A model generated the notes under the pieces. It saw only the letters and a program-made list of their open reading frames with translations. It did no database searches and was not told where the DNA came from. This document shows positions 23,385 to 34,978 of a stretch of 64,000 bases of DNA, piece by piece. Origin of the DNA: Oxytricha trifallax. Lineage: Eukaryota; Ciliophora; Spirotrichea; Sporadotrichida; Oxytrichidae. Each line of letters starts with the position of its first letter. Position 1 is the stretch's first letter. The translations under genes were made by a program, and so were the position numbers. The stretch spans positions 38,685-102,684 of the forward strand of contig ARYC01001530.1 of assembly GCA_000711775.1 (NCBI GenBank), written 5' to 3'.

Positions 23385-24370
23385 CGAAAGGCCAAATTTT
23401 TGGAGGGTAAGGGGTTTCGAAGTTCATGGTCATGATATTTGTACCTGTTAAAAACACAGAATATCATAGGGTTCTGTTGTGTTTGTGGCTGGTTTATAAG
23501 CACAGGATCCGGTGCAGTTATGATGATAAATGGCAGATATGACTAGTTAGGAAAAACTAATTTGCTATATGAAAGAAAAGTCACGAATTTGGACTACATT
23601 TGAGCTACGTGATGACTACACTTGATGCTTTGAAGAGGAGGCCAGGAGGGAGAATTACCTTCAGTATTAATTCCCTTGTATTGAATTCCAAATAACTTAA
23701 CTAACTAATTAAATAGACACTTTCTTTTTTAAACTTAAAATAGCTTAAGGAGCGTATGTTAATGATGGTTCTTATACTTTAAATATTAAATGAAAAAACA
23801 AAATAAGACAATTTAAAAATTAAACATTTATATATACCAATTGTTCATAAGTATTGTAGGAATAAATTCGAATTTGGAAAATTATATTAAAATTAATTTA
23901 TCCTATTTCAATTAGTGGCAGTTAAAGTTGGCCAATTTAAACGACTCATTCATAATTAGCTAGAGTTTATTATTGCTGGTACCATTTAATCTCATCCATG
24001 GAGCGAAATAACTTTATTATAATTGGAGGGTATAATTTATTGAATATAAAGGCGTTTAATTATAATAAAGTTATCTCGCTCCATGGATGAGATTAAATGG
24101 AACCGGCAATAATAAACTCTAGCTTATTTTGAATTCTCTATTGAATGAGTCGTTCAAATTAGCCAACTTTAACTGCCACTAATTGAAATAAGATATATTA
24201 ATTTTAATTTAATTTCCAAATTCGAATGTATTACTACAATATCGAGGATCTTGTTTTCGTCTTTAGTATCATGTTCCTAAAACATAGTTTTGAAACATAT
24301 TTAGATTAGGACTAACAGATAGTCTTTCTTGTACTGTTCATACTTATTGCCTGGTTCAATTTTAAATCCA
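23385..24370 (-). CDS. Unknown gene, two MDSs joined at pointer TCCT (3' end)
   Basis: On the minus strand the upstream MDS (about 24370-24245) reads GFKIEPGNKYEQYKKDYLLV and on to KDENKIL. The downstream MDS (23751-23385) reads KLFGIQYKGINTEGNSPSWP, VFPNQSYLPFIIITAPDPVL, INQPQTQQNPMIFCVFNRYK and ends LAFRLTV and TGA near 23385. Joining at TCCT keeps one frame of about 160 codons. Only the Gln code keeps it open, so a standard-code scan misses it. No family recognised. The raised GC and long frame make it a real gene segment. Confidence 0.65.
23748..24248 (-). other. IES with pointer AGGA (23748-23751 / 24245-24248)
   Basis: A 497-bp unit between the two MDSs of the 23.4-24.4 kb gene. AGGA on the plus strand (TCCT in the gene) is at both edges, and excision joins the frames. 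Most of the IES is a fold-back element that reaches to within a few bases of the upstream MDS. Confidence 0.6.
23851..24243. repeat. Fold-back element inside an IES
   Basis: Arms of about 170-180 bp are inverted copies, from TATTGTAGGAATAAATTCG on the left to the complement ending near 24243. Internal landmarks such as TCTCATCCATGGAGCGA occur once in each arm. The central loop is about 30 bp near 24030-24055. No coding capacity. The arms differ at scattered bases, so it is older than the 6.7 kb fold-back. Confidence 0.85.
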
Positions 24371-24627
24371 TAATAAATAATTTTTTAGTTATTAAATATG
24401 ATTTATGGACATCAAATTAATTGACTAATAATTAAATCATAAAAGCTAGCAATTACAAAGAAATTAATAAAATAAAAAATAATTTAATGGAATCTTAGGA
24501 AGTATCTAAAATTAAAACAACAAAATCATTAACTTTACTTCGGTTTTTATTAAAATATGATATTCACAAATACTTTATTAGGAAATTTTACAGCTTTATT
24601 TATAGGCAATATATGTGTGTATATGCG

Positions 24628-25410
24628 AGGTTTGTAATTAGTTTATAAATGAGTTTATTGATTTACTATTTAATTGCGTTATGAATATGAGAATTAAAGT
24701 GAGCTACTCAAGCTATTCTAAGTTATACTTCATAAACAGGGCTGCCTAATAATCCTAATCTATGTTAGCATTAAATTAGCAACATTCATTTTTTCATTAA
24801 TGATAATAATCTTTAATACTCGGCTCATTTATTTGTCTCCTTAAGAGTAATTTGTGTTCCATAGATATGTTCTCTATCTTAATTCTCTGCTTAATTTATC
24901 TTACAAGACAGTTAATAGCATTAATAGTAATTTTTACTTTAATGTTCAATTTAATAAGACTAATTTTAATAGTATGTTTTACTAAATACAGTGGGCTTAA
25001 GATCATAATATTAAGTCCATACATGTTGATGAGAAAGTATTCTCAAATTAAACTTGGTAGAATAAGTGAAGATAATTGCCTCAATATTGGTCTTATTTAC
25101 ACTCGTCTATAATGACTCATTAATATATAAAATTTTTGCATTAACATAGAGGCAATAAATCTAATTAAGATATTAAAGTTTCTTTTGATAGCTTATTAAT
25201 TCTATAACAAAATACTAAAGAAAAGAATATAAAAGCAAATTATCACATGTATTTAATGATCCTAATAATCATCAATTCAATAGAGTTGATAATTGTGTTG
25301 GGGTTATTGAAAGGTCAATTTAAAAAAACATTTGTACTATCAATTGATGAATGATTTTAAGATAAAAAAAAGTATTTTTTTAAGATTGTCAAAGTAAATG
25401 TCGAGTGCAT
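24628..25410 (+). pseudogene. TBE transposase relic
   Basis: Starts MRGL like TBE H. Later pieces match family landmarks: LGRISEDNCLNI (intact copies have GGISEDAGLETY) near 25050 and a VGVIERSI-like stretch near 25300 that corresponds by DNA to EFYWGILKGHYKK. There are many frameshifts. The 86-codon standard-code frame at 24852-25112 is part of this relic. Confidence 0.7.
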
Positions 25411-25424
25411 ATTGACTAAATAAT

Positions 25425-25780
25425 GCAGCACATAATTGAGGTTATCGAAGAACTTCACAATTATTGGTTAAGTTCCTTAAGATGTGAATCTAAAAGTATC
25501 ATGATAAATAACCTTCAACTTCTAAGATTTATATTATGAATTTCACCAAAGATTAGAGAGTGTAAGCCTCTTCTAACGTAATTTTATAAGATCCTGAATA
25601 TATATAAAAGTGAAAATTGATGAGTAAAAGACGCTTATGTGATTTATGGACTCTAGCAGCATAATTATGTTAAGAGCATCTTTCCAGGAACAGTTACATT
25701 AGTTTCAATACTAAAAGAGATTCTATGTAATGAATAAAGTAATATTAAGAAAAGTGTAAAATTATTGGACGAATAAGAAG
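25425..25780 (+). pseudogene. TBE 57 kD kinase relic (C-terminal part)
   Basis: DNA near 25432-25520 matches the kinase catalytic-loop region (HIIEVIEELHNYWLS..., then a decayed RDLKPENIM). Later text matches the segment before the C-terminus. No finger region remains. Frame is lost. Confidence 0.65.
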
Positions 25781-26037
25781 TCTTTTTTATTAAATTATTC
25801 TCATTAAAATGATTAAATTCAAAGACTGTCACAATAATTTTAAGCTCATATTTTAGTAAAATTCTAATAAATTATTATATAGCTTTATTTAATTCTAAAT
25901 ATTAAAAATTATAATCCCACTGAAACCCTTTAAAGCTCTCACAAAATATGCATTAATAATCTGCTTTTATCAATAAATAATTTAATAAAATTACTGAAGA
26001 GGTCCTAGGGTTTCAAATATTTTTAAATACAAAACAA

Positions 26038-26058
26038 TAAATAAATAAATAAATAAAA
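26038..26058. repeat. AAAT microsatellite
   Basis: About five perfect AAAT tetramers. Confidence 0.85.
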
Positions 26059-26520
26059 TATTTATGTTTTGAAAATTTTAATTTGCTATAAACCTTTTTA
26101 CATAGCTTTAGCTTCTTCATTATAATTCTTTCCCTTGTTATTTGTAGTAATGAATTTAAGATATGTTATGATGGTATATATTTAATATTTAATATTTATA
26201 TTCATAAATTATATATATACTACAATATGTAAACCCCAAACATTTTGAGAGTAAACTTAAAAAATTTGGAGACATTTTCCAAAAACATTACTCAAGGTAG
26301 TTGAAAATTAATTATTATTGTTATAATTCCTTTTCCAAATCTAATGCACTGCTGTTAATTATTAAATTCTGTAAGAAAAATAATATTGGGATTTACGACC
26401 TTCAAATCCACAAACCCCTTAATGAGGTTTATAAGTGCTTTGATTTTTAGGGAATTTGTTAGGGGTTGGGGTTATTAATAGATTTTAATGTTAAATATAT
26501 TGTAAATGTATTTAATTTTA

Positions 26521-27964
26521 TCACTCAAAATGCACTTTTGGATAATGTGGAAGAGGTCTGTAGTTTATTTTACTCAACCAATATTCTATTTACTCTATCG
26601 ATATGTCTGATCGCGGGTTTGGCTTGATTATTACTTTCTCTGCCTTCTATTTCATTGCTTGAGATACTCTTGTTTTATCTATAAATTGCTTTTTTCTTTG
26701 TTTAGCATCTTTTTCACACCTTGTTGAGTAATAATCTTTGCGTGGCATATCGCATTTTATTATTATTGCTACTATTGCCCACAAATCCCATTGAAAGTCT
26801 CCGTCTCTCCAGTCTTCTCTTTCTGGATTATAGCCTGGAATTCCCATTACACTTCCTGGCCTTGATACTTTCACCCTTAATGCTCTGTTGAAGTCAATAA
26901 TTGTCACTCTTACAGGTGATAAGTTTATCATTATATTCTCAGGCTTGAGATCCCTGTGAACAAAGCCTAACTTATGAAATTCTTTGAAACCCTGTATAGT
27001 TTAGATTACTATTAATGCAAGCTATCTTTAAATTCTTTAATCAGTTATGAAATCTTTGAGGGTCATTTCAAATAGTGGGAGTCTGAGATCCACATGATCC
27101 TTGGCAAGAAGAACAGCATCTAGCTTGATTAAGTAACTACACTCTTTAAACTTAGCTTAAGTGAGTACTTGATACTCATTTGTAAACTCCATCTGATATT
27201 TATCATCACTTAAGAGATAGTTGAAGGGATACACCTTGTATGCGTATTGATGATCATTGATAACTTTCTTATCAAAGGAGTCTTCTATTATAAGGTAGCT
27301 TTAAAGAGAAGTGTCTAGGTCAATTTAAGCAAGAACCGGTATTTTCTTGTATTGAATCTTGATCATAATTTTTGTTATTTCAGAGGTCAGTTGGTTGCGT
27401 GCCTTCTTAACGTACTCTAACTCTCTAGCTTATTCAGGTACTACGACCTTAGAATATTCCCTCGCTTTTCTTTTGTTTAGAAGCTTCAGCTCAACTTCAT
27501 GATTCTCAACTTCTATATCTTTCTTGTGAGCTTTTAATAGATGCTTCTTTAAGTCTCTTGTATGAGAGTATTGCTTATGGCACTCAAAGCAGTCATACTT
27601 TCCATCTATTTTATCATGCTTTAAGTATACAGTGGGCTTTGCTTCTCTATGCTCCTTCATATGTCTGTACCAGCTTGATTTATGAGCAAAATCTCTCTCT
27701 CACATAACTCACAAAAATAGACTTCAACTTCTTCAGTTTGTATAGGAATTTAATTAATACCTTTCTCCTCCTCTCTTTACAATTGTTTGCCATTAATTTT
27801 CTATTATTAATTTCAATTTTAATAACAGAGACATCAAGTGATAGCTCTGGTAGTTCCTTATGAGAGTTCATCTCGCAGCTATCACACTTTTTATTGATTC
27901 CAAAGGTAAGTCTCATTTAGTTTTATGGAAGTGCTGTTGTTTTTCTTAAAATGTTAGCGCTCAT
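26521..27964 (-). pseudogene. TBE 57 kD zinc-finger/protein kinase, TBE C
   Basis: Starts MSANILRKTTALP at 27964. The frame shifts near 27770, before finger 1, and again near 27665, so finger 1 (CEL.E.DFAHKSSWYRH) is broken. Finger 2 is intact (YDCFECHKQYSHTRDLKKH), followed by KKDIEVENHEVELKLLNKRK. The kinase half includes a catalytic loop with RDLKPENIM, then VTIIDFNRALRVKVSRPGSV and WDLWAIVAIIIKCDM. The stop is TGA at 26521-26523. More frameshifts lie near 26980-27050. Confidence 0.87.
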
Positions 27965-28598
27965 ATTTAAATTTGAATTTAAAATTATAAAACTGCCTCT
28001 ATAACTGAGAGCTTATATGAGAGCTTTGCAAGCCTACAAGTTTCAAGGGAAGTTCTTAGAGTATTAGAGAAGAATTATGAGTGTTAAGAGACGATCCAGT
28101 TCTACATATGGGTGAGGAAGTAACCATTTTTACTTTCAATAATAAGTTGATTATAGTACGTACCGATTTAGGAGGTGCACCTAATTAAGTACGTACTGCT
28201 TTAGGAGGTATTTTGTGATTTTATGATTAAAATTAGGGTGCTCCTAATTAAGTACTAGCTTTAATTAATGCTCCTAATTAAGTACTCGCATTTTAGGAGT
28301 TGCTCCTAATTAAGTACGTACCAATTTAAATTAAAAAATATGGAACTATAACAGTAGAATTTGATATCAATCTCTCAATTGAAACCAGTTCTCAAAACCG
28401 CTCCATATCCTTCTTAGAGGTTGACCTCCTATAGGATGCCCATATTTAATATTAAAACCAGTTCTCAAAACCTTCTCCATATCCTGCTAAGAGGTTGCCT
28501 CCTATAGGATGCCCATATTTAATAGTAAGTTTTACAGAGGTATATAATTGAATCAATAAACTTAAATTTGAATATCATTTATTAGATCTGTAAACAAG
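27965..28598. promoter_or_regulatory. TBE C divergent promoter region with CCTAATTAAGTA repeats
   Basis: Between the divergent kinase and 22 kD starts. At about 28155-28325 there are five copies of CTAATTAAGTA, most within GCTCCTAATTAAGTA, the complement of the TBE A unit. Spacing and flanks match A and D. Confidence 0.55.
28382..28526. repeat. Tandem duplication (~72 bp x 2) in TBE C
   Basis: Two copies of the block from ACCAGTTCTCAAAACC to GATGCCCATATTTAATA, at 28382-28453 and 28454-28526. TBE A and D have one copy. Confidence 0.85.
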
Positions 28599-29384
28599 AT
28601 GGAGTCAATGAATGATGCAATGAAAAAAGTGCAAGCACAAGAATTGATTCAAAGATTTAGAAGCAAGGAGGATTTGCATCGCTACCTGGTGCAGCAAGGT
28701 AATGAACTCATAGTAACTAATCTTGATTATCTAGTTGGTTTGTTCCTGCCAACGATGGAAGGTACAAAAATTTCATTTCTAAGAGCAATACTCTGCGAAG
28801 AGAAGAAAGCTTTGAAAACTTAAGATGTAAAGTTTGCAGAGATTCCAAACTATCCAGAAATCTCAGTGACTAACTTATATGATGATGCTATAAACGACCA
28901 GAGGTTTCGCAGTACCTGCCTTCTAAGAGCGGTTTTCAAATAAACTACCTGAAAGAAACTATTTCTTTGGCATACTTGCAACAATTAAAGGGGATTACTT
29001 GAAAGAAATTATTCAAAAATCTCATAAGAAAAAGTACAGCATCTGTTCAGAAGATAAGGATAAACAGGGGATCAAGATAAGTGAGAGCCGGCTATCAGAA
29101 CTGCAGAAGCACCCTAATATTTCAATTAAAATTTCTAGCTTAACTCTTTAGAAGAATCTGGTACTGGCATCTTCTTGATGAAGGAATAGAGCAAGCTTCA
29201 CAGAGAGCGAAAGTCGCAGACAAAGTATGAAGTTAGCAAGAGTCTTTATTCAAATATTTAGCCTCAAGAGTCAATGAACATTGATGCCGGAGCTGGCAGC
29301 AAGAGAAGAAACTTAGGAGGAGGAAAGCAAGAAGTAGAAGAACAGAAAGAGAAGCAAGCTCCCTCTAAAGAATTTTAAATGTGA
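28599..29384 (+). pseudogene. TBE 22 kD protein gene, TBE C
   Basis: Starts MESMNDAMKKVQAQELIQRF and is open through VGLFLPTMEGTKISFLRAIL and PNYPEISVTNLYDDA. A one-base loss near 28895 then shifts the frame. The 26-nt intron position (near 29131) has TT instead of GT at the donor, so splicing should fail. The C-terminal extension homologous to D runs to TGA at 29382-29384, 9 bp from the end of the convergent transposase. Confidence 0.85.
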
Positions 29385-29393
29385 CTTATATAT

Positions 29394-30456
29394 TCATTAA
29401 CTTAACTACAAAACTTATTTATATACATTCACTCTCCCATCTTTAGCACAATTTTAAACCAATTAATTATCTACTCTCTTTCTGAGCATTTAATAAAATC
29501 AATTTATCGATAAGTAAGTCATGCATCAAGTGGTATAGCAGCAGTTTCTTGTAATGACCTTTTAGTTTACCCCAGTAGAACTCAATTCCATTAAACTATG
29601 GACTGTAAGGTACGTTGAACAATGGCGTTATTCTAAGTTGTTCATAACTCTTCCTTGTTTCTTTGATCTTATGAACAGAAAGATTATCAACGAATAGTAT
29701 AATCTCTTATTCAGAGTACTTTTCTCTCAGCTGCTCTAAGAACTTAATATACTGCTCTGTCTTAATAGAGCGAGGATGAATAACATAAGTTTCTAAACCA
29801 GCATCCTCGCTAATACCTCCAAGAATTGCCATTGTTTATACCTTGACTTTCTAGTCATATACTTCTATGTTACTATGCCTCTTATACCAAGACTTCTAGA
29901 TGAAAGTGTTGAAGAAAAACACAGCCTCGTCAGCATGAATAAACTTAATATTATTCTATTAGGCTCTCTGCATTTAATTATAAATATAACTTAAGTTGTT
30001 GTTGTAAAATGGCAGAGTGAAATCAATTACTCTCTTGATACGATTTACACCTCTATAAGAGATACCGTTTCGTTTATAAATGTTTGCAACAGACTATGCA
30101 GAAATCTTCAACTCAGGGAACTGGCGGTTAAACATGATAGCTCGTTAGTCAAGAGAGAAGAGAGCCAAATACTTCAAAGTTTTTTCATTAATAAGATAGT
30201 CAATATGCTTCTATAGAAACTTTGACTTCCTCTTAGGCTAAGAATTCAGCTATTATTGCTTTAATTACACAGCTTTCAAGCAGTGAGAGCGAACAGTTGA
30301 TGGACTACGCTTTAAGAGCAGTGCAATAGACTTATAGTTCAGTACTGGTTTGACTTATTCACTATACATATCACATCCATAACGCAGTTTAAACACTAAA
30401 TCTATATACTCTTCATCATAAATAGACCCCAAAAGCTTGTAATTTTAGTCTCGCAT
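29394..30456 (-). CDS. TBE 42 kD DDE transposase, TBE C (nearly intact)
   Basis: Starts at 30456 with MRDQNYKLLGSIYDEEYIDL. It reads without a stop through KSIALLLKRSPSTVRSHCLK and KRNGISYRGVNRIKRVIDFT to the catalytic sites FIHADEAVF (Asp 1), LFVDNLSVHK (Asp 2) and SPQFNGIEFYWGKLKGHYKK (Glu). All three acidic residues are present, unlike in A, B and D. A small indel near 29515 changes the last ~35 codons relative to A, so the C-terminus is altered. Reaction: cut-and-paste DNA transposition; in Oxytricha TBE transposases are known to act in germline genome rearrangement. Confidence 0.92.
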
Positions 30457-30540
30457 TTAATTAATAACCCCAACCTCTAACAAATTCCCTACATATCAAA
30501 GCACTTATAATCCTCATTAATGGGTTTTGGGGTTTTGATT

Positions 30541-32079
30541 GTATCTCTATTTAGATCGGAATTTTAAAAAAATTTATAAGATGTGTTTAATATTAAAATA
30601 AAAATAAAACATCTTACAAACTATATTTTAATTAAATTTATTATAAAAAAATACAAAAAATGGTTTCGGGCTTAAATAATTCTTAAAAATAATATCTTTT
30701 ATTCTGAACACTTAATTATAAATAAAAAAGAATATATATTTTTTAAATAGAAAATTTATATAATGTATTATCTAATAAAAATATTTTTTAATAAATACAT
30801 AAATTTTTAATTTTAATTGATAAAATTGAGATCTATTATCTAATTTTTTAAATGATCATATACTTTATAATCTCTTAATTCAAATGTATTTAAATACATT
30901 ATAATTCTCTTATACAAATACAATTTATATGTTAATTGAAAATAATCATTTTTTTTGGTTTTTATTAACAAAAAATCTAGTATTTTTTAATAATATATAA
31001 TCTAAATAAAAAAACCTTCAAATGTTTTTCTATAATTATCAATCAAATTCAATATATCTTCGTTGTAATTATTTAGATTATCAATAGAATCATTTTTTTA
31101 ATAATTATTTATTGTTATTTTAATATTTAATAATAAAAAAATATTAATATCAAAATAAAAAAGTAGTATTATAAATTTTATAATATACATAAACATTTCT
31201 TTGATATTTAACATGATAATTTAAAAGCTACAATTTTATAATTTATAAGCAAATCTTACTCATTAAAACTAATAAAAGCGTATAAGCAAGAATGAACTAA
31301 GCCAAGTTTAATTGACTAGATTTATATGAATTCTTGAACCATTAGTATAAACTATATTCTAAATGATACAACGAAGACATACTGAAAAAATTTGATTGAT
31401 TTAAGTGAATTATTTTATGTTATAAATATTAGTCTCACATAAAGTCTATGTTTTATATTCAAATAATTGAAACTTTTCCAAATATATCATAAAATAAAAT
31501 CACTAAAACATATCAAGAGATTGCTTAATACTTCAATATTTATATATAAATTCTTATTACAAATACTTTTGAAATATTTTTTGTATAAATACTCTTCATT
31601 TAATATATTTATCCGATTTCCCTTCTTTTATAAAAATCTTAAAGAATTATATAGGAAATTTATCACTAAAATTATACTATCAATTTTTTTCACTTCATAT
31701 AAAATAGCCTTGTTATCTTTTTTAGCATTTTAATCAAATAAGAAATTATTTTTATTGAATTCGATAAAATTAATCCTTAGTTTGAAAGTAATAAAATTAG
31801 AATTATTATAAAATATTTTAAATATAAAAATAATAAAAATTTGTTGCTTATATTTTGATAACCTTAACTTGAAATTAAGAAAATGTTTCAATACATTAGT
31901 TTAATGAATTCTTTTTTTTCAAATAAAAATATTAATTTAAATCGATGTAGTAAAGTTATAAGTATTAAGCAATGTTAATCTCAAATTAAAATAATTACAA
32001 ATGGTACTTTGATTTAGCAGGCTAGCATGCAGCTTCAAATTAATTATGGCTTATTATAATCACAAAACCTAAAAAGTAA
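30541..32079. other. AT-rich non-coding germline DNA
   Basis: Very AT-rich with long A and T runs. A standard-code frame at 31467-31733 (88 codons) is Leu/Lys/Ile/Phe-rich and looks fortuitous. Confidence 0.55.
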
Positions 32080-32195
32080 AAAGATTTAAAGGATTTATTG
32101 GAATCAGTAAAGAGATAAAAATTGAGAGTTGTTAGGTGCAGTGAATAATAATTAGTTTTTGGAGGGCCCATAATTACGGAGGGATGTTGTTCTTA
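32080..32195 (-). CDS. Possible MDS island, unknown
   Basis: The minus strand reads KNNIPPQLWALQKLIIIHCT, then QQLSIFISLLIPINPLN, at raised GC. It lies in the same direction as the islands at 33.6 and 34.6-34.8 kb and could be one gene with them. Weak by itself. Confidence 0.35.
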
Positions 32196-33589
32196 AGTGT
32201 AATTAATTATGAGTTGTCTTACTTTTAAACATATAATTCAATTATAATAATTTTTAACTGAGCTATGCTCAAAATATATTTTTAATTCCAAACTTTATAT
32301 TGAAATATTAATGACTAACATGTTGTATAAGAATTCATAAATCCATTCTTAGCTAACAACGTAAGCGGCTATAATTCATAGTTTTTCTGCAATAAAAAGT
32401 TTTCTGTAATAAGAACCAGGATATTTAGGTTTTGATAGAGAGCTATTAAATTTAGAAGCCTTTTTTATTATTTGAAAATAATAAAGAAAAATTTATTAAA
32501 AATTTAACATCTTTTTTAATTGTAAAAATTAGAATATTCGAAGAATTGTGTTAAAATTATTTATTCTAATATTTAATATAATTATAATAATTTTTAAATT
32601 CGTAATTTTTTATTATTTCTTTTTTTAATAAAGTTTAACCTTTTAAATTTTTATATTCTATAAAATATATTTACTAAGTTAAATGTCATATTTGTAAATT
32701 ATTCTAAATATATGAGTTAAATTTTAATTATCTTAATAGTAAATTTAAATTTATATTATTTATTTTATGGTATAAAATCATCTGACTTTTCATACAAAAA
32801 CTTAAAATCAAACTTTTTATTAGGAATACAGTTATTTTCACCTCGTATTAAATATGTAAACTCTCTTAGAAGTTGTTGATTTTTTAATATGTTTTTAATA
32901 TAATGTATAATATTTATCATATTATCAATTTTTTTCATGAATAAACTTAATAATATCAAGTTTAAAAGTGTAATTCAGACTCATATATTTAAGAAGTATT
33001 ATTTTGAAGATAACATATAGTAAAAAGCAATTTTATCGGTGTAAAGTTTTGTACAAATTATTAATTAAGAATTCCAAGATATTTTAGATGAAAAACCTGA
33101 AAATTCTAGCAATATATTCATTCAGTATTATAATAGTAACAACACTAATATAAATAGTAAATGAATGAAATTACTGAGCTAATATTGGTAAAAGAATATA
33201 TAAAAACAAAAATAAAATACAAAATTTTAAAAATTTCATAGCTATACTAAGCTACTCTATTATTGAGTAGATAAATGAATTTTTTGGTGCTTTATTTCTA
33301 ATTTTCTTAATTTACTTAAAGATATTAAGGTCAATATAGTTAAAATTAAAAGAAATTAATTATTGTAGTAAAATTTTTCGTATAATTATCTTTACATTTA
33401 AAAAATAATAATGTCAATTATCAAACTCATGTTAAAAATTTATGAAGTTATGTACACAAATTAAATATCTGTAAAATACAGCATTAAATAATTATTTTGA
33501 AATATAAATTTTATTTGATTTTATCAAGTATTTTATTTTTAAATTTATCGAAATTAAAATTATTGATTTTTGTTCTATTTTGCGATTTG
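32196..33589. other. AT-rich non-coding germline DNA
   Basis: No supportable feature. Confidence 0.5.
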
Positions 33590-33690
33590 ATTTTTAATGA
33601 TAAGTTGTAAGCTAAGACCACTTCTCAAATTAGTCACAAAGCTTTCTATTATTTCCAAAGGAATATCTTTATTAATTTATATCAATAATA
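33590..33690 (-). CDS. MDS-like coding island, unknown
   Basis: The minus strand reads DIPLEIIESFVTNLRSGLSL plus QLII at raised GC between AT-rich flanks. Probably downstream of the MDS at 34555-34812 in the same gene. No family recognised. Confidence 0.5.
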
Positions 33691-34554
33691 GTATAACAAA
33701 AAAATAATTTCTTCATAATAATTAAAGTGAAATACTTTTTATTTTTAGAATAAAAATTAATTATATGTCAGCAAAAGCACATAAAAAGATGAAATGAAAA
33801 AAAAACTAATTTTACTTATATTAAAATCAGTTAAAAATGGTCAAAGCTCAAACAAAATGCAATACATATATATTAAAAATTTTATTTAGCTCATTATTAA
33901 TTTTATACTATAATTTTGGACATTAAGTGAGAAAAAATATAAATTGAGATTAGGTTAGATGCATTTTTTGCTAAAATTTTACTGCCAGATTAAATCAAAA
34001 TCTTTGATACGACAGTAAATATCATAATTTAAATTGATCATACTATATATATCTCCCTCACCCCCTAAAATGGCCATGTATTAAAATTATCCACAGATTA
34101 TGTATAGATTTTCTAAGGATTTAGTTCAATAAAAACAAAAATAAAAATATAATTGCATAATTGATAAAATTATTTGAACATATAGTGAAATAAATTAATT
34201 TTCGTATAAACATATTTTCATTATTTTTATTTAAATGAGTTTTAATAGTTATATAAATTTAATAGTTAATATTTCTATTTTTGATTTCATAAATTTGGAT
34301 TTTTATAGTTGAATTCTTGACCGAGAGAGAATTAATGAATAAATTTCAAATAGTCAAGCAAAATTAAGGAATTTTTTTCACAAATTCTCTCAATTAAAAT
34401 AATAAAGTTACAATAAAATTTCAAAAGAAACTATTCAAAATTTGTAGTTAAAAAATCTCATCATTTTTCAATGAGTGCTTGTTCCAAGCTTATTTTACAA
34501 AGTTATGGTTATTGTTATTATTTTTCATTTACATTCAATTTTAAATGAATACTA
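33691..34554. other. AT-rich DNA, probably IES
   Basis: Between two minus-strand coding islands; no other feature seen. Confidence 0.5.
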
Positions 34555-34812
34555 TATTCTTAATATTATCAATTTATATGGATTCTATTAAAATATCTGG
34601 ATATAGATCTTAGTGAATATCTCTGACTGATCTTATACATTTTTCAAATGTTAATATAAGTGATTCGATATCTAACTATTGTAACTCCTGCACCGAAAAC
34701 CTTTTTCTTTATTTAAATGCATTTAAAGTGTTTAAAGAGCAGTAAGCTGTAGTCAACCCCTTGAGTGTATGAATTTTATCAGTAACTTTAGTGTTTGGAT
34801 CCAACATTTAAT
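34555..34812 (-). CDS. MDS of an unknown gene, next to the SecA element
   Basis: The minus strand reads LDPNTKVTDKIHTLKGLTTA, then NAFKQRKRFSVQELQQLDIE, then SVRDIHQDLYPDILIESI, about 85 codons without TGA. It has a soluble helical-protein composition; I do not recognise the family. The 7.8 kb element begins 40 bp from its upstream edge, so that element appears to sit in an IES or intergenic spacer of this gene. Confidence 0.65.
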
Positions 34813-34852
34813 CAGTAATAAAATTAATTTTATAAAAATATTATTTTTATGT

Positions 34853-34978
34853 AAACCCCAATACGTATGTACACATAGAATTTGTAAGTTGATAAAAAGT
34901 TTTAAGTATATCGATAAATAAGGAAATTTAAAAGGACAGATTTAACTTAATTTGAGGGAGCCGATCGAGAGAATGCAA
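34853..34978 (+). repeat. Left TIR of the 7.8 kb element
   Basis: From AAACCCCAATACGTATGTAC to CCGATCGAGAGAATGCAA. It pairs with 42507-42647 with only a few mismatches and a one-base indel near 34941. Confidence 0.9.

Larger units (their letters stand above)
24520..26015 (+). mobile_element. Decayed TBE (H-like family) with internal deletion
   Basis: The left part (about 24550-24630) resembles the TBE H leader (ACTTTATTAGG... then ATGCGAGGTTTG). The right end, about 25910-26015, resembles the complement of the H terminal repeat (TATGCATTAATAATC, TTTTATCAATAAAT, AGGGTTTC). Pieces of the transposase and kinase lie between; I see no remnant of the 22 kD gene. About 1.5 kb remains of an expected 4 kb. 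Confidence 0.7.
26403..30537 (-). mobile_element. TBE C, full-length element in minus orientation
   Basis: Ends: CAAATCCACAAACCCCTT (left) and GGGTTTTGGGGTTTTG (right, followed by ATT). Relative to the plus strand the kinase gene is first (-), then the 22 kD gene (+), then the transposase (-). The sequence is close to TBE A and D. The left flank CTT differs from the right flank ATT, so the target copy has mutated. It has the best preserved transposase in the window. Confidence 0.95.

Noticed and set aside
23430..23690. Plus-strand reading of the 23.4 kb island (QEKLICYMKEKSRIWTTFEL)
   Set aside because: It is interrupted by several TGA codons, while the minus strand stays open throughout and joins in frame through a pointer.
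31467..31733. 88-codon frame in AT-rich DNA
   Set aside because: Low-complexity Leu/Ile/Phe/Lys composition and no GC rise relative to flanks.
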